Positions 46,631 to 58,501 of a stretch of DNA of 64,000 nucleotides are shown here, piece after piece. A program made the translations under genes and the position numbers. The DNA lies in the NCBI GenBank assembly GCA_014281115.1, contig JACONQ010000014.1, forward strand, positions 1,426,001 to 1,490,000, in the 5' to 3' direction. Source of the DNA: Laburnicola sp. R22_1. Lineage: Eukaryota > Ascomycota > Dothideomycetes > Pleosporales > Didymosphaeriaceae. How positions within the stretch are numbered: the first letter of the stretch is position 1; every line of letters begins with the position of its first letter. Below the pieces are notes generated by a model, which saw only the letters and a program-made list of their open reading frames with translations, did not search any database and had not been told where the DNA came from.

Positions 46631-48783
46631 TATTATCTTATATATAGCGTAATAACTCCTATAGTGCCCTTACACTATAATAGCGATTGTTAAGCTATAG
46701 CTTAACTATCTATAGCCTATCTCTAGGACGTTATTAATAATAATACCTATTAACTAACGTAATAGGCAGACTTTTCTACGTTTTTAAATACCTTATATAT
46801 TAGGAATATAGATACCTTCTCTAGAGCGTTACTAATATAACTAATAGCGATAATAATGTTTACTTATAGATTACCTATTAATAATAAATATAGCAGAAGA
46901 TAAAGGTAGCTACTATCTTATTTAGTAGTAAGTAAATTATATATAATAAGACATTAGCCCCCTAGTACTACTATAATAGTCTCTAGAAGAGTAACTTACT
47001 TATAAGTAATATAGCTCCTTATAATAATTTATAGACTTACTAAGCTTTATATATAGTAACTATTATAGTAATTATAAAAATAGCTTACTAATAAGCAAAT
47101 TTAGTTATTATAATAACTATACGACTAGCTTATCTAGATAAGCCACCTATAGTTATAATTATTTATTAAACTTATTATAAGTTACTATAAACTACTATAA
47201 TTTTATTTACCTTACTAATAAGAGTTAAGATAATATTAACATTATTAACTATTAATAATAGTAATATTATTAACTATAACATTCTCGCTATTTTTATAAT
47301 ACATAGAACCTCTATAATAATAATAGATAAGTATATATAATCTCTACAATAATAGTAAATAGTAGTAATATATAGAACCTCTATAATAATATTATATAGA
47401 CATACACAACCTTTATAATAATAGTAGATAGTAATAACCTAGATAACTTATAGCCTAAGATATAATTATAAGTTAAGTTAGTAAAATCTATGCCTATAGT
47501 AAATTGCTCTAGTGTAGTATAGTAGTAAATCTAGTTCTTAGGTGCGCTCGCTTTGCGTAGTTAAAAAGTCTTAAGACTTTATAGCAATTTTAATAAGTCT
47601 TATCTACTTTAGTAAAAGTCTAGAAAGTTTAGTATTAGCGTATAAAGTCTTAAGGTTTTATACCTTATATATATTCTAACTTTTATAGTTATGCATAGAC
47701 TAGTTATAACACCTTACTATACTTATAGCTTATAACCTTAATCCTTAACTTCTAGCTTAAATTATATACTTACTAAAAGACAAACCTATTATATATAGTA
47801 GATAAGATAGTAAGACTAAGCTATAATAATAATAATAATATTAATAATAATAATACTAGCTTCTATAAGAAGCCCTATAACTTCGCTGCGTCTTAGCTAG
47901 AAGTCCTAACTTAGCTAAGCACTACTTAGGGTACTCTATCTATAAACTAGGATAAGTTAGATAATAACTTGCTAGAGATAGAGCAATAACGCAATAAGCG
48001 TAAAATTATATTTAAAAAGAGACTTCTTTAATCTAAAGATTATAATAAGGCTTTTATAAATAATAATAGTAATAATAATAAAAGTAGACTTTTTAATAAA
48101 GATAACCCTTTTGCTAACACACCTAATTATCTAACTATAATATATAACTATTAAGATTGTACTAGTCTACTATCTACTAATCTTCCTAAATATATATACT
48201 TTACTAATATTACTAATACTAATAGTAATATACTAGATTATAAACTTTATATTAGCGTTACTAGTGTAGAAGATAGTTTAAAGCTAGATAAAGTTAAGGT
48301 TAAAGAATACGTATAGTTTATTAATACTATTAACTAGAAACCTAAGTTCTAGTAGGATATTATTATATTACTCTTAATAACTATATAATAAATTACTAAC
48401 AAACTAGAAGATAATTAGGCTAAGCTCTAAGAACTTAAGTAGCTCTAGGCTAGTTATAAGGTATTAAAGCAATAGTTTATAATAAAGTTAGAATAAGTTA
48501 AGATATTAAAGAATTATATTACGTTATATAAGCACTCTCTTAAGATTGTAGAGTAGGAAGAAATTAAGCTGTAAGCACACTATAATTTAATAAAAAAGGT
48601 CTTTATTACTCTTAGGAAGTCTAAGATTCTAGCTACTAATTATATATCCCTATAGCAATAGCTTAGAAAACTCTAAGATTGTCTACTTAATAACTATGTC
48701 CTATATATTAATTACTAGGACTTAGAAAACTACTTTACATAACCTACTAAGATAGAGTAAGCCCTTTAATAGAAATTAAGTAT

Positions 48784-49301
48784 TATTATTAACGTTTCTA
48801 TTACTTCTAAATTTTCTGTAAAGTAAATACAGCCATAGGCAAATCGTATAGGTAGACGAGAAGTACTTTCCCCAAGTGAAAAAAAAGCCGTTTAAAGAGC
48901 GCTAAGGGAAAACTAATACTAGTAGCCTATTGTCTGTCCAAAGCGTAAATTAAACTTTCTAACAAAGTTTTTTCTAAATTAGAAGATAGTAATATGCCTT
49001 AATTAACTTTCTCGTCCTATGAGTTTAAATCTCAATAACTTATTAAGACTAGTAACTAGTTAAAGATTTCTTAATTATTAGAGGTACATGGTAATAGCTT
49101 TCCCGTCCTATAAGTTTAATCTAGTAACTTAATTAAGACTAGCTTAAATAGTTAGAAATTTCTCAATTATTAGAAATACTAGCTTATTTAGGCTACTTTT
49201 CTTCTTATCTACAAAGATTGGTTTTTTGGTATTTAAAAACCATAGGGGGGGAGAGGACGAGATTCGAACTCGCTAAGGAGTCTTAGTTTTCGCTTATTTC
49301 T
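48784..49301 (-). mobile_element. SINE-like insert with tRNA-type T-arm and 13-bp target duplication
   Basis: 518 bp flanked by identical AGAAATTAAGTAT (48,771-48,783; 49,302-49,314). Minus strand, head first: CTAAG-ACTC-CTTAG hairpin, CGAGTTCGAATCTCG (a perfect T-stem and loop, Pol III B-box), then TCCTCTCCCCCC like an acceptor end. It resembles the 3' half of a type II (Ser/Leu) tRNA. Two further decayed T-arm-like repeats follow within an 88-bp tandem duplication, and the tail is TTAATAATAATA. Absent from copy A. Confidence 0.75.
49015..49195 (-). repeat. Two tandem copies of an 88-bp unit in the SINE-like insert
   Basis: Units each carry CGTCCTAT(G/A)AGTTTAA, a TTAAGACTAG word and TCTxAATTATTAGA in the same order. 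TTTAAA in place of TTCGAA in one T-arm-like segment fits RIP on both strands. Confidence 0.7.
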
Positions 49302-49653
49302 AGAAATTAAGTATAGCTTATATATATATTACTAAGCTTAGAGGCTAGCTACCTATATATATTATCTAGTAATATTATCTATATAATGCTTAATAGTTTA
49401 GGGATTCTAATTAACTTATCCTATCTATTAAATAACTTCTAAATATTAAAGTCTATTATACTCTAGTAAATAACTTATTGCTAAATTATATATATTCTTC
49501 TCTTACTTCTAATTTATAATACAATTTCTATACTATAAGCTATATAAGTTATGCGCAATAGTAAACTTAGCTACTACTATCTTATAAAGTAATTCTATTA
49601 TCTAGACATATAGCAAATTCCTAGTACTTACGCATCTAAATGCCTAAGATAGA

Positions 49654-50536
49654 TATTAAAACTATATTAGTAAGCAAAATATATAATAAAATAACATATT
49701 AGAACTTCGCTGTTATAATAAAAGAAAATAGATAAATAACTATAAGCTACCTAAAAATAACAAAAATAGTCATTCTAATAATAAGTTGCAATTAAAGCCA
49801 AAGTTAACTTTAAGTAACGTACAAAAAGTTTACTAAAAGATAATTATAAGAAATCTAATATTATATATATTAAATTACTTAAAACTAAAAACGAAATATA
49901 ATATATAACTAACCTAATAAATATTATAAAATACGCTATCGTAATATAAATAAGCTCGTAATTAATTTTTCTAAATTAATAACTTTTGACAACTTGTCGC
50001 AATTAAGCGCTTTAACAATTTTAAGCAATTGCTAAAAAAGAGATTAAAAACAATATACTAAACAAGGCAATATTATATATATTAAATTACTTATTACTAA
50101 AAACAAAATATAACATATAAAAGACTTATTTTATAATATAAAATATATTAGCGTATAATAAACTAAGGAGTAATAAACTATTCTAAAATAAGGCATTTAT
50201 TATTAATATTATAACTAAGTAATAGTAAAACAAAGTTTACATATAAAACACTAGTTTGTATATAAAACACTACTTTATATATAAAACACTAGTCTGTATA
50301 TAAAATAATAGCTTGTATATAAACCACTATTATATATAAAATACTAGTTTAAATATTAGTTTAAAATACTAGCACGCATAAAAGTTAAAGGCATAATTAA
50401 ACTATACAAAACTAAGTGTTTGTTAGTCTAAATTATTTTATATATAGATTGCTAGGTAGCCAGTTTATTAAAATAAATTAACTAGTTTAATAATACCAAC
50501 TCGATTACCTTCTTATCTATTTATCTACTTTTTACA
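49654..50536. mobile_element. Solo LTR, 883 bp, same family as 44,443-45,406
   Basis: Starts TATTAAAACTATATTAG (TG changed to TA), ends CTTTTTACA; flanks ATAGA / GTAGA are a target duplication with one G-to-A difference. Inserted in the gag region of copy B; copy A is uninterrupted at the same place (about 35,025). Confidence 0.88.
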
Positions 50537-51984
50537 GTAGACTCTTTTTCTAGTAAAGATAAAGATAAAAATAACTATAAATAATAATATAATATATTAA
50601 TAGACAAGCTATAAACTCTCTCTAATAAGTAACTATGTATTATATATTTGTGCAGCCAACTTAAGGAACATACTTAGACTCTCTTATACCCGCACTTTAA
50701 AACTACTATAACTATAGCTAATATACTTTATTATTTTAATAAAATCTACCTATCTAAGAATAAACTATTAGACGCCTAAGAAAAGATTATAGGCGACACC
50801 CTAGTCTAAGGTTCTAGAAAGACTCTTATAGATTAGTATATAAGATTTATAGCTATTGTTAACTATTTTAATATGCCTAACTACTTACTAATAAATTAAG
50901 CCTACTAGCTTATATATAGTTAAGTTGCTTAAGCTACTAATATATTATCTATCCTTAGAGAATCTTTTACCTCTTATATAAAACGTGCGCTATATATAAA
51001 ATGTCTTAGTTATAAGTCTACTATAAGTTATTTAGAAGCTTTTATAACTATACTACCTAATCGCTTAAAAGCTTATATAATAAATATAGCTATAACTAGG
51101 TCTAATACTACTATGCGCACTATTTTATCTACCTTATATATAAGTAAGTCTACTAGATGCAATAATTATAAATATATATTATATAGGTTAGACCTACTAG
51201 CTAAAGCAAATATATAGTTTAGGTGTAGAATAGCTAGATATTGTATAATAGACGCAATAGCTAGTTATTATAATAATATAATTACTTCTATAAAAGATAT
51301 TAAATATCTCTATATTATTCTCTCTAGTCTAGTTAATTATAAAAATGCACAACACATCTACACTAGTTAGATAAACTCTAACTAGCTATATAGACTATAT
51401 AAATATAATAGTTTCTATAATAAGTTATCTAAGCATAATAACACTACTAACAGCAACCCTAATATATGTTATAGCTAGGACTATAAGAATAAGAATAAGT
51501 TATATTTTTAATAACTTCTAAGTAAAATTGCGTAAGAGAGCGATAGCAATAGTGTGTATAGAAAAACCTCACAGCTATATAATAAAAAATAGATAAGTTT
51601 AAGTTAAATAATAAGCTTAGCATTTATCTATAGCGTATATAACAGATTTCTGCTATTACTATTAACATAGAACCTTAGTTAAACAAAGTTAAATAGTTAT
51701 AGTTTATATATTTTATTAAACTTATAGTACCTTATAAATAGGCTAAGGCATATTAACTTATTAATATAGAGGCTAGTGCGAGTTTTATTAGTTCTATATA
51801 TATTAAATAATACTAACTAAGACTATATAGTATTAACCACCCTATTACACTATATTTTGTAAATAGTAAAGTAGTAGATAAAATTAATTAAGCTATAAAT
51901 TTCACAATATAGCTTAGTTTTTATACTTGCACCACTATGTGTTTTATTACTAATATTAGAGCCTTTAATATTATCCTTAGTATA

Positions 51985-52103
51985 GTGGTGGTTTCTTTTT
52001 TTTACGACTAAGGAGTTTCTAATAAAAATATTACAATAATAGTAGATATTCCTCCTACTATTATATACACAGAAAAGCGTTTTAAAGTATTAATAAAAAG
52101 GGG
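51985..52103 (-). mobile_element. 119-bp retroposed repeat (R family) with 13-bp target duplication
   Basis: Flanked by TATCCTTAGTATA on both sides (51,972-51,984; 52,104-52,116). Minus strand starts CCCCTTTTTATTAATAC and ends in an A8-rich tail. Long target duplication plus A-rich tail suggest a 5'-truncated LINE end or a short SINE. Copies also at 43,478-43,605 and around 44,361-45,440. Confidence 0.75.
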
Positions 52104-52739
52104 TATCCTTAGTATAAATTAAATATTTGCCTATAATTTATAATTAAAATTACGCAACTAGTCTATAAGTTTTTATACTTATTACTACTTAGTTAATTAT
52201 CTTAAAGACGCTTTACCTAAGATAGTTTACTATAATAAGCCGCCTGCTAGCTCCTTATAACCTATAATATATAAAGATATTAGCCTTATTATAGGCAAGG
52301 CAGCTTACCTTATAGTAGTATATTATCCTAACTCTATTACATAGTTAGAGCCCCACTATTAGAGCCAGCTTAGTTGTCTATTTAATTCTATAAAAGGCGA
52401 CTACAATGCGTAAACCTTTTCTATAGCTATAGGTCTAGCTGTCTATAGTTAGACTAACTATAATAAATTTATAAAGAAGTTAGTTAATAAGTTATAAATA
52501 TTAGATAAACTTAAGTAGTTACTACTAGATTAGTTATATAATAAGTATTATTACTTTAACCTAAAGATAGCTAATAAGTTAGTCCCTTATTACCCTAGCA
52601 TTAACTATACCATTAACCTAGTTAATAATAAGGCGCTATAACCACATATTTATAGTCTTACACATTTAGAGATAATAGTAGTTAAAAAATATATTAATAA
52701 AATAACTATAAAAGGTTTCTTATAAATAAGTATGTCTTA

Positions 52740-53340
52740 GTACACATTACCTATCCTTAGTATTAAAAAACTAGAGGGTAAATTACGCGTCTGCGTTAAT
52801 TACTATCCTATTAACGCTATTATAAAGCGCAATTGCAACACGCCACTATTGCTAAAAACACGCTAGCGTAAATAAACAAGACTAAGTTTATATCTATTAT
52901 AGATATTATTATAGATTTTAATAATATACGCATTAAAGAAGATAATAAAGAAAAAATAGTATTTCTAACCTATTATAGCCTATATAAGTATACTATTATA
53001 CTATTTAGCTTTACTAGCGCCCCTAGTACTTTTTAAACTTATATTAATAAAACGCTATAATAGTATCTAGACAACTTCTATATAGCGTATCTAGATAATG
53101 TACTTATGTATAGCAAGACTAAAGAGGACTATATTAGATATATATAGACTATTATTAATAAACTAGGATAAGCAGGTCTATATTTAAATATTAATAAGTG
53201 TTAGTTTAAGATTAAAAAGGTTAAATACCTTAAAACTATCCTAATAACTAAAGGTATTAAGATAGATCCTAAAAAGGTATAGGTAGTTTATAACTAGCAA
53301 CTGCTATAGATGCTTAAGAATATATAAGCCTTTCTAGATT
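52740..53340 (+). pseudogene. Gypsy reverse transcriptase (copy B), RIP-damaged
   Basis: Reads LSIKKLEGKLRVCVNYYPIN, ISIIDIIIDFNNIRIKEDNK, IILFSFTSAPSTF and FYIAYLDNVLMYSKTKEDY. This is the standard Ty3/Gypsy RT order with the catalytic 'YLDD' as YLDN. In-frame stops are frequent. Confidence 0.88.
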
Positions 53341-53359
53341 TCGTAAATTTCTATTAATA

Positions 53360-53800
53360 ATTTATTCAAGGTTTTAGTTAAATTGCCTATCTATTAACTA
53401 ACCTTATAAAAGGTAACGCACTAAAGGACTAGATTATTAAGATAGGTTCTTCTACTATAACTACTTTTAAAGCACTTAAGCAAGTCTTTGCAATAGCGCC
53501 TATCTTAGTCTACTTTAACCCAGACAAGAAAACTTAGTTAGAGACTAATATATTAGATTTTGTTATAGCTATAGTCCTATTATAAAAGAATAATTATAGT
53601 ATACTATAACCTATTACATATTTATTATATAAAATAAACCCTACTAAGTACAACTATAAGATTTATAATAAGGAGCTATTAGCTATAGTACGCGTCTTTA
53701 AAGAATAGAGATCTAACTATTAAACACTTAGAATCCTATTAATATTATTACTAATTACCTTACTTTATAATATTTTATAACTAGTAAATAGCTTAACTAA
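53360..53800 (+). pseudogene. Gypsy RNase H region (copy B)
   Basis: Follows RT with FLDFVNFYxxFIQGFSxIA, then FKALKQVFAIAPILVYFNPD, ETNILDFVIAIVL and NYKIYNKELLAIVRVFKE, the typical Ty3/Gypsy connection and RNase H sequence, with several stops. Confidence 0.85.
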
Positions 53801-54045
53801 TAATAAGTATAATAGACTAAATTTCTAGCTAGGTTTCTAGCTAGGTTTCTAGCTAAGTTTAACTTTTATATTTAATACAATTCTAGTAAATAAGATATAA
53901 AACCTAACGCTTTAACGCGCCGTCTAGGCAACTTATCTAAAGGTAATAATAACACCTACTAATAACACTAAGTTTAGATAGTCTTATGCCTAGAGATCTT
54001 TAAAGGCAAAGAATTATATTATGTAGTTACTACTACCTATACTTT

Positions 54046-55169
54046 GTTAAGGTCGGCTTGCCGAATACCTTTTTTAACCTTTTTTTTTAGTTTGAGGTTA
54101 AAGTAGATTAAGATAAAAGGTTATTATATACTATGTACAGCACCTAATTTTAATTAAAGACTAACCTTAAATACTACCTAATAACGCAATAATAGTTTAA
54201 ACTTACTTACACCCTATTTATATCTTATAAGCTTCTAACTTACGCAAAGTTTACTTATAGCATATATAGCACACCTGGCTTATTACTACTACTATTATTA
54301 GTTATTCGCGCTTGCGTGCTAAATAAGCTAACTTAATAGCAATAATAGCAATAATAGTTAGGAGGATCTTATAGATCTATACAACGCTCTTACTACTATA
54401 TAGCTTATTAATAAACACCTTATTATCCTTCTTTTGTATCCTCTACTAGATTCTATTACTACTAAGAAGTAATTGTATTTACTAGAGTAGAAATTTAACC
54501 TTATAGTCCTTCGTAAACTAAATAAGCTGCTAATCTAATTAGTACACTAGAACTGCCTTATAGATAGTTAAGTATACCTGCCCCTCGCGCTAAATAAGTA
54601 TCTAATAAATAGAATAGAACTCTAGCGTAGTTACTTTAATAGCAGTGGCGCGCATCTTTAGTATATACTTTTTAGTAATAGTAAGTACTTCTTTAGAAAT
54701 AATATTAATGCCTAAATAGATAGTAGGGCGTAGAGAGATAGTAATAGAAGGAGATTTATTAAGGATAACCTTAATATAGCAATAGAGCGATAGTGTATCT
54801 AGTACGTATTTCTCTTATTCTACTACTATAAGTATAGTAGTATATACCTATTAATATATTAACTTGTGTTATTTGTAATAATTAGGATAGTAGTTTATAA
54901 CTTAGGATAGCAAACAAAAGATAGCTTATAGTGTGGCCGCGCTAAAGTTATATCTCCCCTAAAGTTCTAAGTAGCCTCTTTATAAAAATTTTGCTTATAG
55001 GAGCCTTACGCTAAGACTGCTAAGCTTGCTTAGCAGTTTAAACGCGCTTTTTTTATTACCTTTTTACACCTTTTTTAATTACTAAGCAGGGGGCTCTGCT
55101 TTTTTTTGTTATGTTATTTAAAATAAAAGCCTTTGTCGTCCTACCTCTAGGTAGATAAAATAATGCCAC
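54046..55169. mobile_element. Unclassified 1.1-kb insert with 7-bp target duplication
   Basis: Between flanking ATACTTT (54,039-54,045; 55,170-55,176), where copy A is uninterrupted. The left end GTTAAGGTCGGCTTGCCGAA contains the palindrome TCGGCTTGCCGA; the right end ATAATGCCAC is not its inverse. No coding sequence recognised. Confidence 0.65.
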
Positions 55170-55399
55170 ATACTTTATTAAATAAGAGTAGTTACTCTAG
55201 CCTATAATTTATAGTTATATTATACCACATTGCCAAACTCACTACTAATAATAATAATTCTATTACTAATAATAATAATCCTATTGCTATAACTATAATA
55301 GAGACTAAGAAGACAGCGCAATTGTATAAGGATATTAAAATAGCCTATACTACTAATAAGATAGTTTAGAATATTATCGCCGCTATTAAAACTAAAGTC

Positions 55400-56400
55400 T
55401 AACATTTACTAAAAAAGCTCCTTAAGCAAGGACTTAGAATTAAAATTACTAGTTATTAGCTAAGTAAAAGACTACTATATATTAAGAACTAACTATATAT
55501 CTCTAATAATAAGGAGCCTTATACGCGTATTCTTAAATAGACTTATAATAGTATTACTACTAGATATATTAGTTATAAGGATACTTATAAACATATTAGT
55601 TACTAGTACTACTAGCTATATATAATATATACTATCGCCCACTATATCTACATCTATATATTATACTACTATAGTAAGCTATACTATAATACTAAATATA
55701 GCTTATTGCATCCGCTGCCTATTCTAAACTACTACTAGAAATTAATCTTAATAGACTTTATTATAGGTTTGCTATTTTATTATAATAATAGTAAGACCTA
55801 TATAGCTATTATAATAATTATAAACTAACTTAGTAAGAAAAAGAAGTTTATTCTTATAGTTAAGATTACTACTAAGGTAGTTATAAAGGCTTTTATTACC
55901 TATATCTAGCGTAAAAAGGTTTTCTTAAGAATATTATTAGTAACTATAGTTAATAGTTTATATTTTACTTTTAAAGATAACTCTATAAACGCCTTAGTAC
56001 TAAACTGCGCCTATTAACTAGTTAGCACCCTAAAACTAATAGTTAAATGGAAGTTGCTAATACTATATTAATAGAATACTTACGTGTGTATATTAACTAC
56101 TAATAGAATAACTAGGCTCTATACTTACTAATAGTAAAGTTTATTACTAACATATTAGTTAGTAAGTTAACTAGTGTAGTACTCTTTATTGTAACTAAGG
56201 GTTACTTACTATATAATAGTACTAAATCTACTTAATTATATAACGCTAAGTTAGTAAGTAGGAACACCACTACTAGTAAGTGCTTACTTACTACGCCTGC
56301 CTATATAGACTATTAACACGCAGATAACTTTATTAACTTCCTTATTTATATATATAATTTTCTATATAATAATATATAGTAGGCGTAAGCTAAGTAGGCT
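55400..56400 (+). pseudogene. Gypsy integrase (copy B), RIP-damaged
   Basis: An HHCC-like N-terminal zinc region (YKHISY..IAHYIYIYIL) is followed by LHPLPI, LILIDFIIGLLFYYN (first catalytic Asp) and INxLSKKKKFILI. Missing from copy A. Stops throughout. Confidence 0.75.
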
Positions 56401-56689
56401 AAGTACGCAGACACAAAACGCGCTCTAGCACTATTTTTTAAAGTTAGTAATAAAGTAATATTAAATGCGCAAAACCTAAAGACTAAGAAACCTAGCTCTT
56501 TGCTTAATTATAAGAATAGGGGACCCTTTTATATTATATAAGTTATTAATAATATAGCCTATAAGTTTAACTTATCTAAAGAAATAGGCTAGCTATATAA
56601 TATTTTCTACCTATAACTATTACACCCTTATAACAAATAACCACTTAATAGGTAAGCGTATAATAATAATAATATACTATTAGATAAGC

Positions 56690-56860
56690 GTACTAATAAG
56701 AAGTATAAGGTAAAGACTATGCTTACCTATTATTTAAATAAGTTAAAGAAGAACCCCTGCGTGCCTAACTATAGTATTATAGAGTACAAAGTTATATAGA
56801 ATAGCTTTATAAACCCTACCTAGAAGTCTTCCTATAATCTACTTAATTATCTTTAACTTA
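56690..56860 (+). pseudogene. Chromodomain-like tail of Gypsy copy B
   Basis: NKKYKVKTMLTYYLNK, then EYKVIxNSFINPTxKSSYNL matches the chromodomain pattern with Trp codons turned into stops. Chromodomains target such elements to heterochromatin. Chromovirus assignment depends on this and the RT type. Confidence 0.6.
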
Positions 56861-57190
56861 TAGCTAGATTTTATACTAAGAATCTAAAGAAGCCTGCTAT
56901 ATCTTATAACTTTAATAAGCTTATTGCGCGCTAGAATATTATTATATATTTTGCCCTCCTTATTATAGACGCCTACTTAAATATCTAGAAATAGTTAGAT
57001 ATAGGTCTTAAGTTAATAGTAGATAGTAGTCCCTTTAGAAACTCTTCTAGCAGCCCTTTTAGTAAGATAGTTTATGTCTTACACAATAACAACCCTAGTA
57101 ATAATATAATAATACTAATAGATATTAATAAGTTAGATAGAATTTATAGTAATTACTATTAAATTACTATAAGAGTTATAATAATTAGAA

Positions 57191-57350
57191 ATAGAGCGTA
57201 ATAAAACGTAATAGAGCGTAATAGAGCGTAATAGAGCGTAATAGAGCGTAATAGAGCGTAATAGAGCGTAATAGAGCGTAATAGAGCGTAATAGAGCGTA
57301 ATAGAGCGTAATAGAGCGTAATAGAGCGTAATAGAGCACAATAGAGCGTA
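57191..57350. repeat. 10-bp minisatellite (ATAGAGCGTA), 16 copies
   Basis: Near-perfect array just upstream of the 3' LTR of copy B. Copy A has only one or two related units at about 20,616-20,650. The apparent long ORFs here are an artefact of the 10-bp repeat. Confidence 0.97.
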
Positions 57351-57427
57351 ATAGTTATATAGAAATTAATATATAGATATAAGAATATTAGTAGCACTAG
57401 AGTCGCTACTAAGAAGAGAAGGAGTAG

Positions 57428-57633
57428 TGTTACTAATCTAAGGTACAGACTTCTTACTTATATTATATTACCCTTTTAGGACTAGCGTAATTAGTAAGCG
57501 AGGTCCTAAGTAAGACTATATATAGCCTCTCTACGTACCTACCTTATATAGGTATTGCTATTATCTTATATTTAGATTCTAATTACTACTATTATCTTAT
57601 ATATAGCGTAATAACCCCTATAGTGTCCTTATA
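57428..57633 (+). repeat. 3' LTR of Gypsy copy B
   Basis: 206 bp, starts TGTTACTAATCTAAGG, ends CCTTATA (CA changed to TA), followed by the ACTAT duplication. Confidence 0.9.
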
Positions 57634-58348
57634 ACTATCTAGTAAATATACTTATAATATAGCCTAAATAAGACTATATATAAGTAGCTTTCTTTTTACT
57701 ACGCTATACTAGGGTAACTAGCTTAGGGGTAGAGTTAGAAGTAGGCATAGGTATAGGCATAGGCAAGAATAAGCGCTTAGTAGATAAGTCTATGTTGCTT
57801 ACGCAAAGTAAGAGTGTGTATAGTAGTAATAGTAAGAGTAAAGATAAGCGTAGTAGTAGTAGCAAAATATAGGTAACTTAACTATATAGGTAGCTATATA
57901 ATATATTATAAAGTGTGCTCTATAATACGCTATATATAAAAGTAATAGTGTAGTAAATAGACTATAAGAAGTTAGTATAATTTTAATATATAGGTGCGAA
58001 GTAGAGGAGTAGAAAAGTAAGCGCTAGGACTAGTTCTAGAATTATTAGGTACAACTTTTAATAAATATTAAAATACTAAAAATTATAAAAATAGCCTATT
58101 ATAAAATTAAGTTACTTATTAAAAATATATATATAAAGTAAAGCTTATATATATACACTATTCTAAAGAGTAAAAGAGATAAAGCTAGTAGAAAGTTTTA
58201 TTTATAGTATGCGCTAAGTATAAAGCATAGTACTAGAAGCTCTAAAAGTATATAATATATACCTAAGGTAGACCTAAGACTTTTGCTTAGTTATAGGCGG
58301 AAAGCTTTATACGCTACCTAGGAGGTGTATTATAAAAGTTTAGAACTT

Positions 58349-58501
58349 TAGCACCCTATACGCTAAGTCTAGACTAGAATTATAAATATACTTATTTCTA
58401 TACTCCTTAGTATATATATAAATAGCCTGGCCTTCTTTTTTAGAAGCTAGTAGTCTAATAATAGATTAACTAAATCTATTTTTTCTAGCTTCCTTTAATA
58501 A
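58349..58501. repeat. 153-bp direct repeat, copy 1
   Basis: Shares TACTCCTTAGTATATATATA and CTAGTAGTCTAATAATAGAT with 59,667-59,819; about 1.3 kb apart in the same orientation, with a TATATATAAATAG box, as in a small LTR pair. Confidence 0.8.

Larger units (their letters stand above)
46675..51900 (+). pseudogene. Leader and gag region of Gypsy copy B
   Basis: Runs parallel to the minus strand of copy A. Recognisable as the same family over most of its length but without long open frames. A Cys/Tyr/Lys-rich stretch near 51,465 may be a decayed zinc knuckle. Split by the SINE-like insert and a solo LTR. Confidence 0.65.
45845..57633 (+). mobile_element. Ty3/Gypsy chromovirus copy B with exact target duplication
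   Basis: Two 206-bp LTRs (45,845-46,674 once its insert is removed; 57,428-57,633) flanked by ACTAT on both sides (45,840-45,844; 57,634-57,638). Plus-strand order is gag, reverse transcriptase, RNase H, integrase, chromodomain-like tail, the Ty3/Gypsy chromovirus order. It is an inverted relative of copy A. Five later insertions were placed by comparison with copy A; without them the element is about 8.5 kb. Frames are destroyed by stops. Confidence 0.9.

Noticed and set aside
49654..50536. Full LTR retrotransposon spanning 44,443-50,536
   Set aside because: Each LTR has its own different target duplication and the sequence between belongs to other elements, so they are two solo LTRs.
57133..57397. 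Overlapping minus-strand frames encoding repeated SITLYYALLR
   Set aside because: Simple translation of the 10-bp array in three frames.
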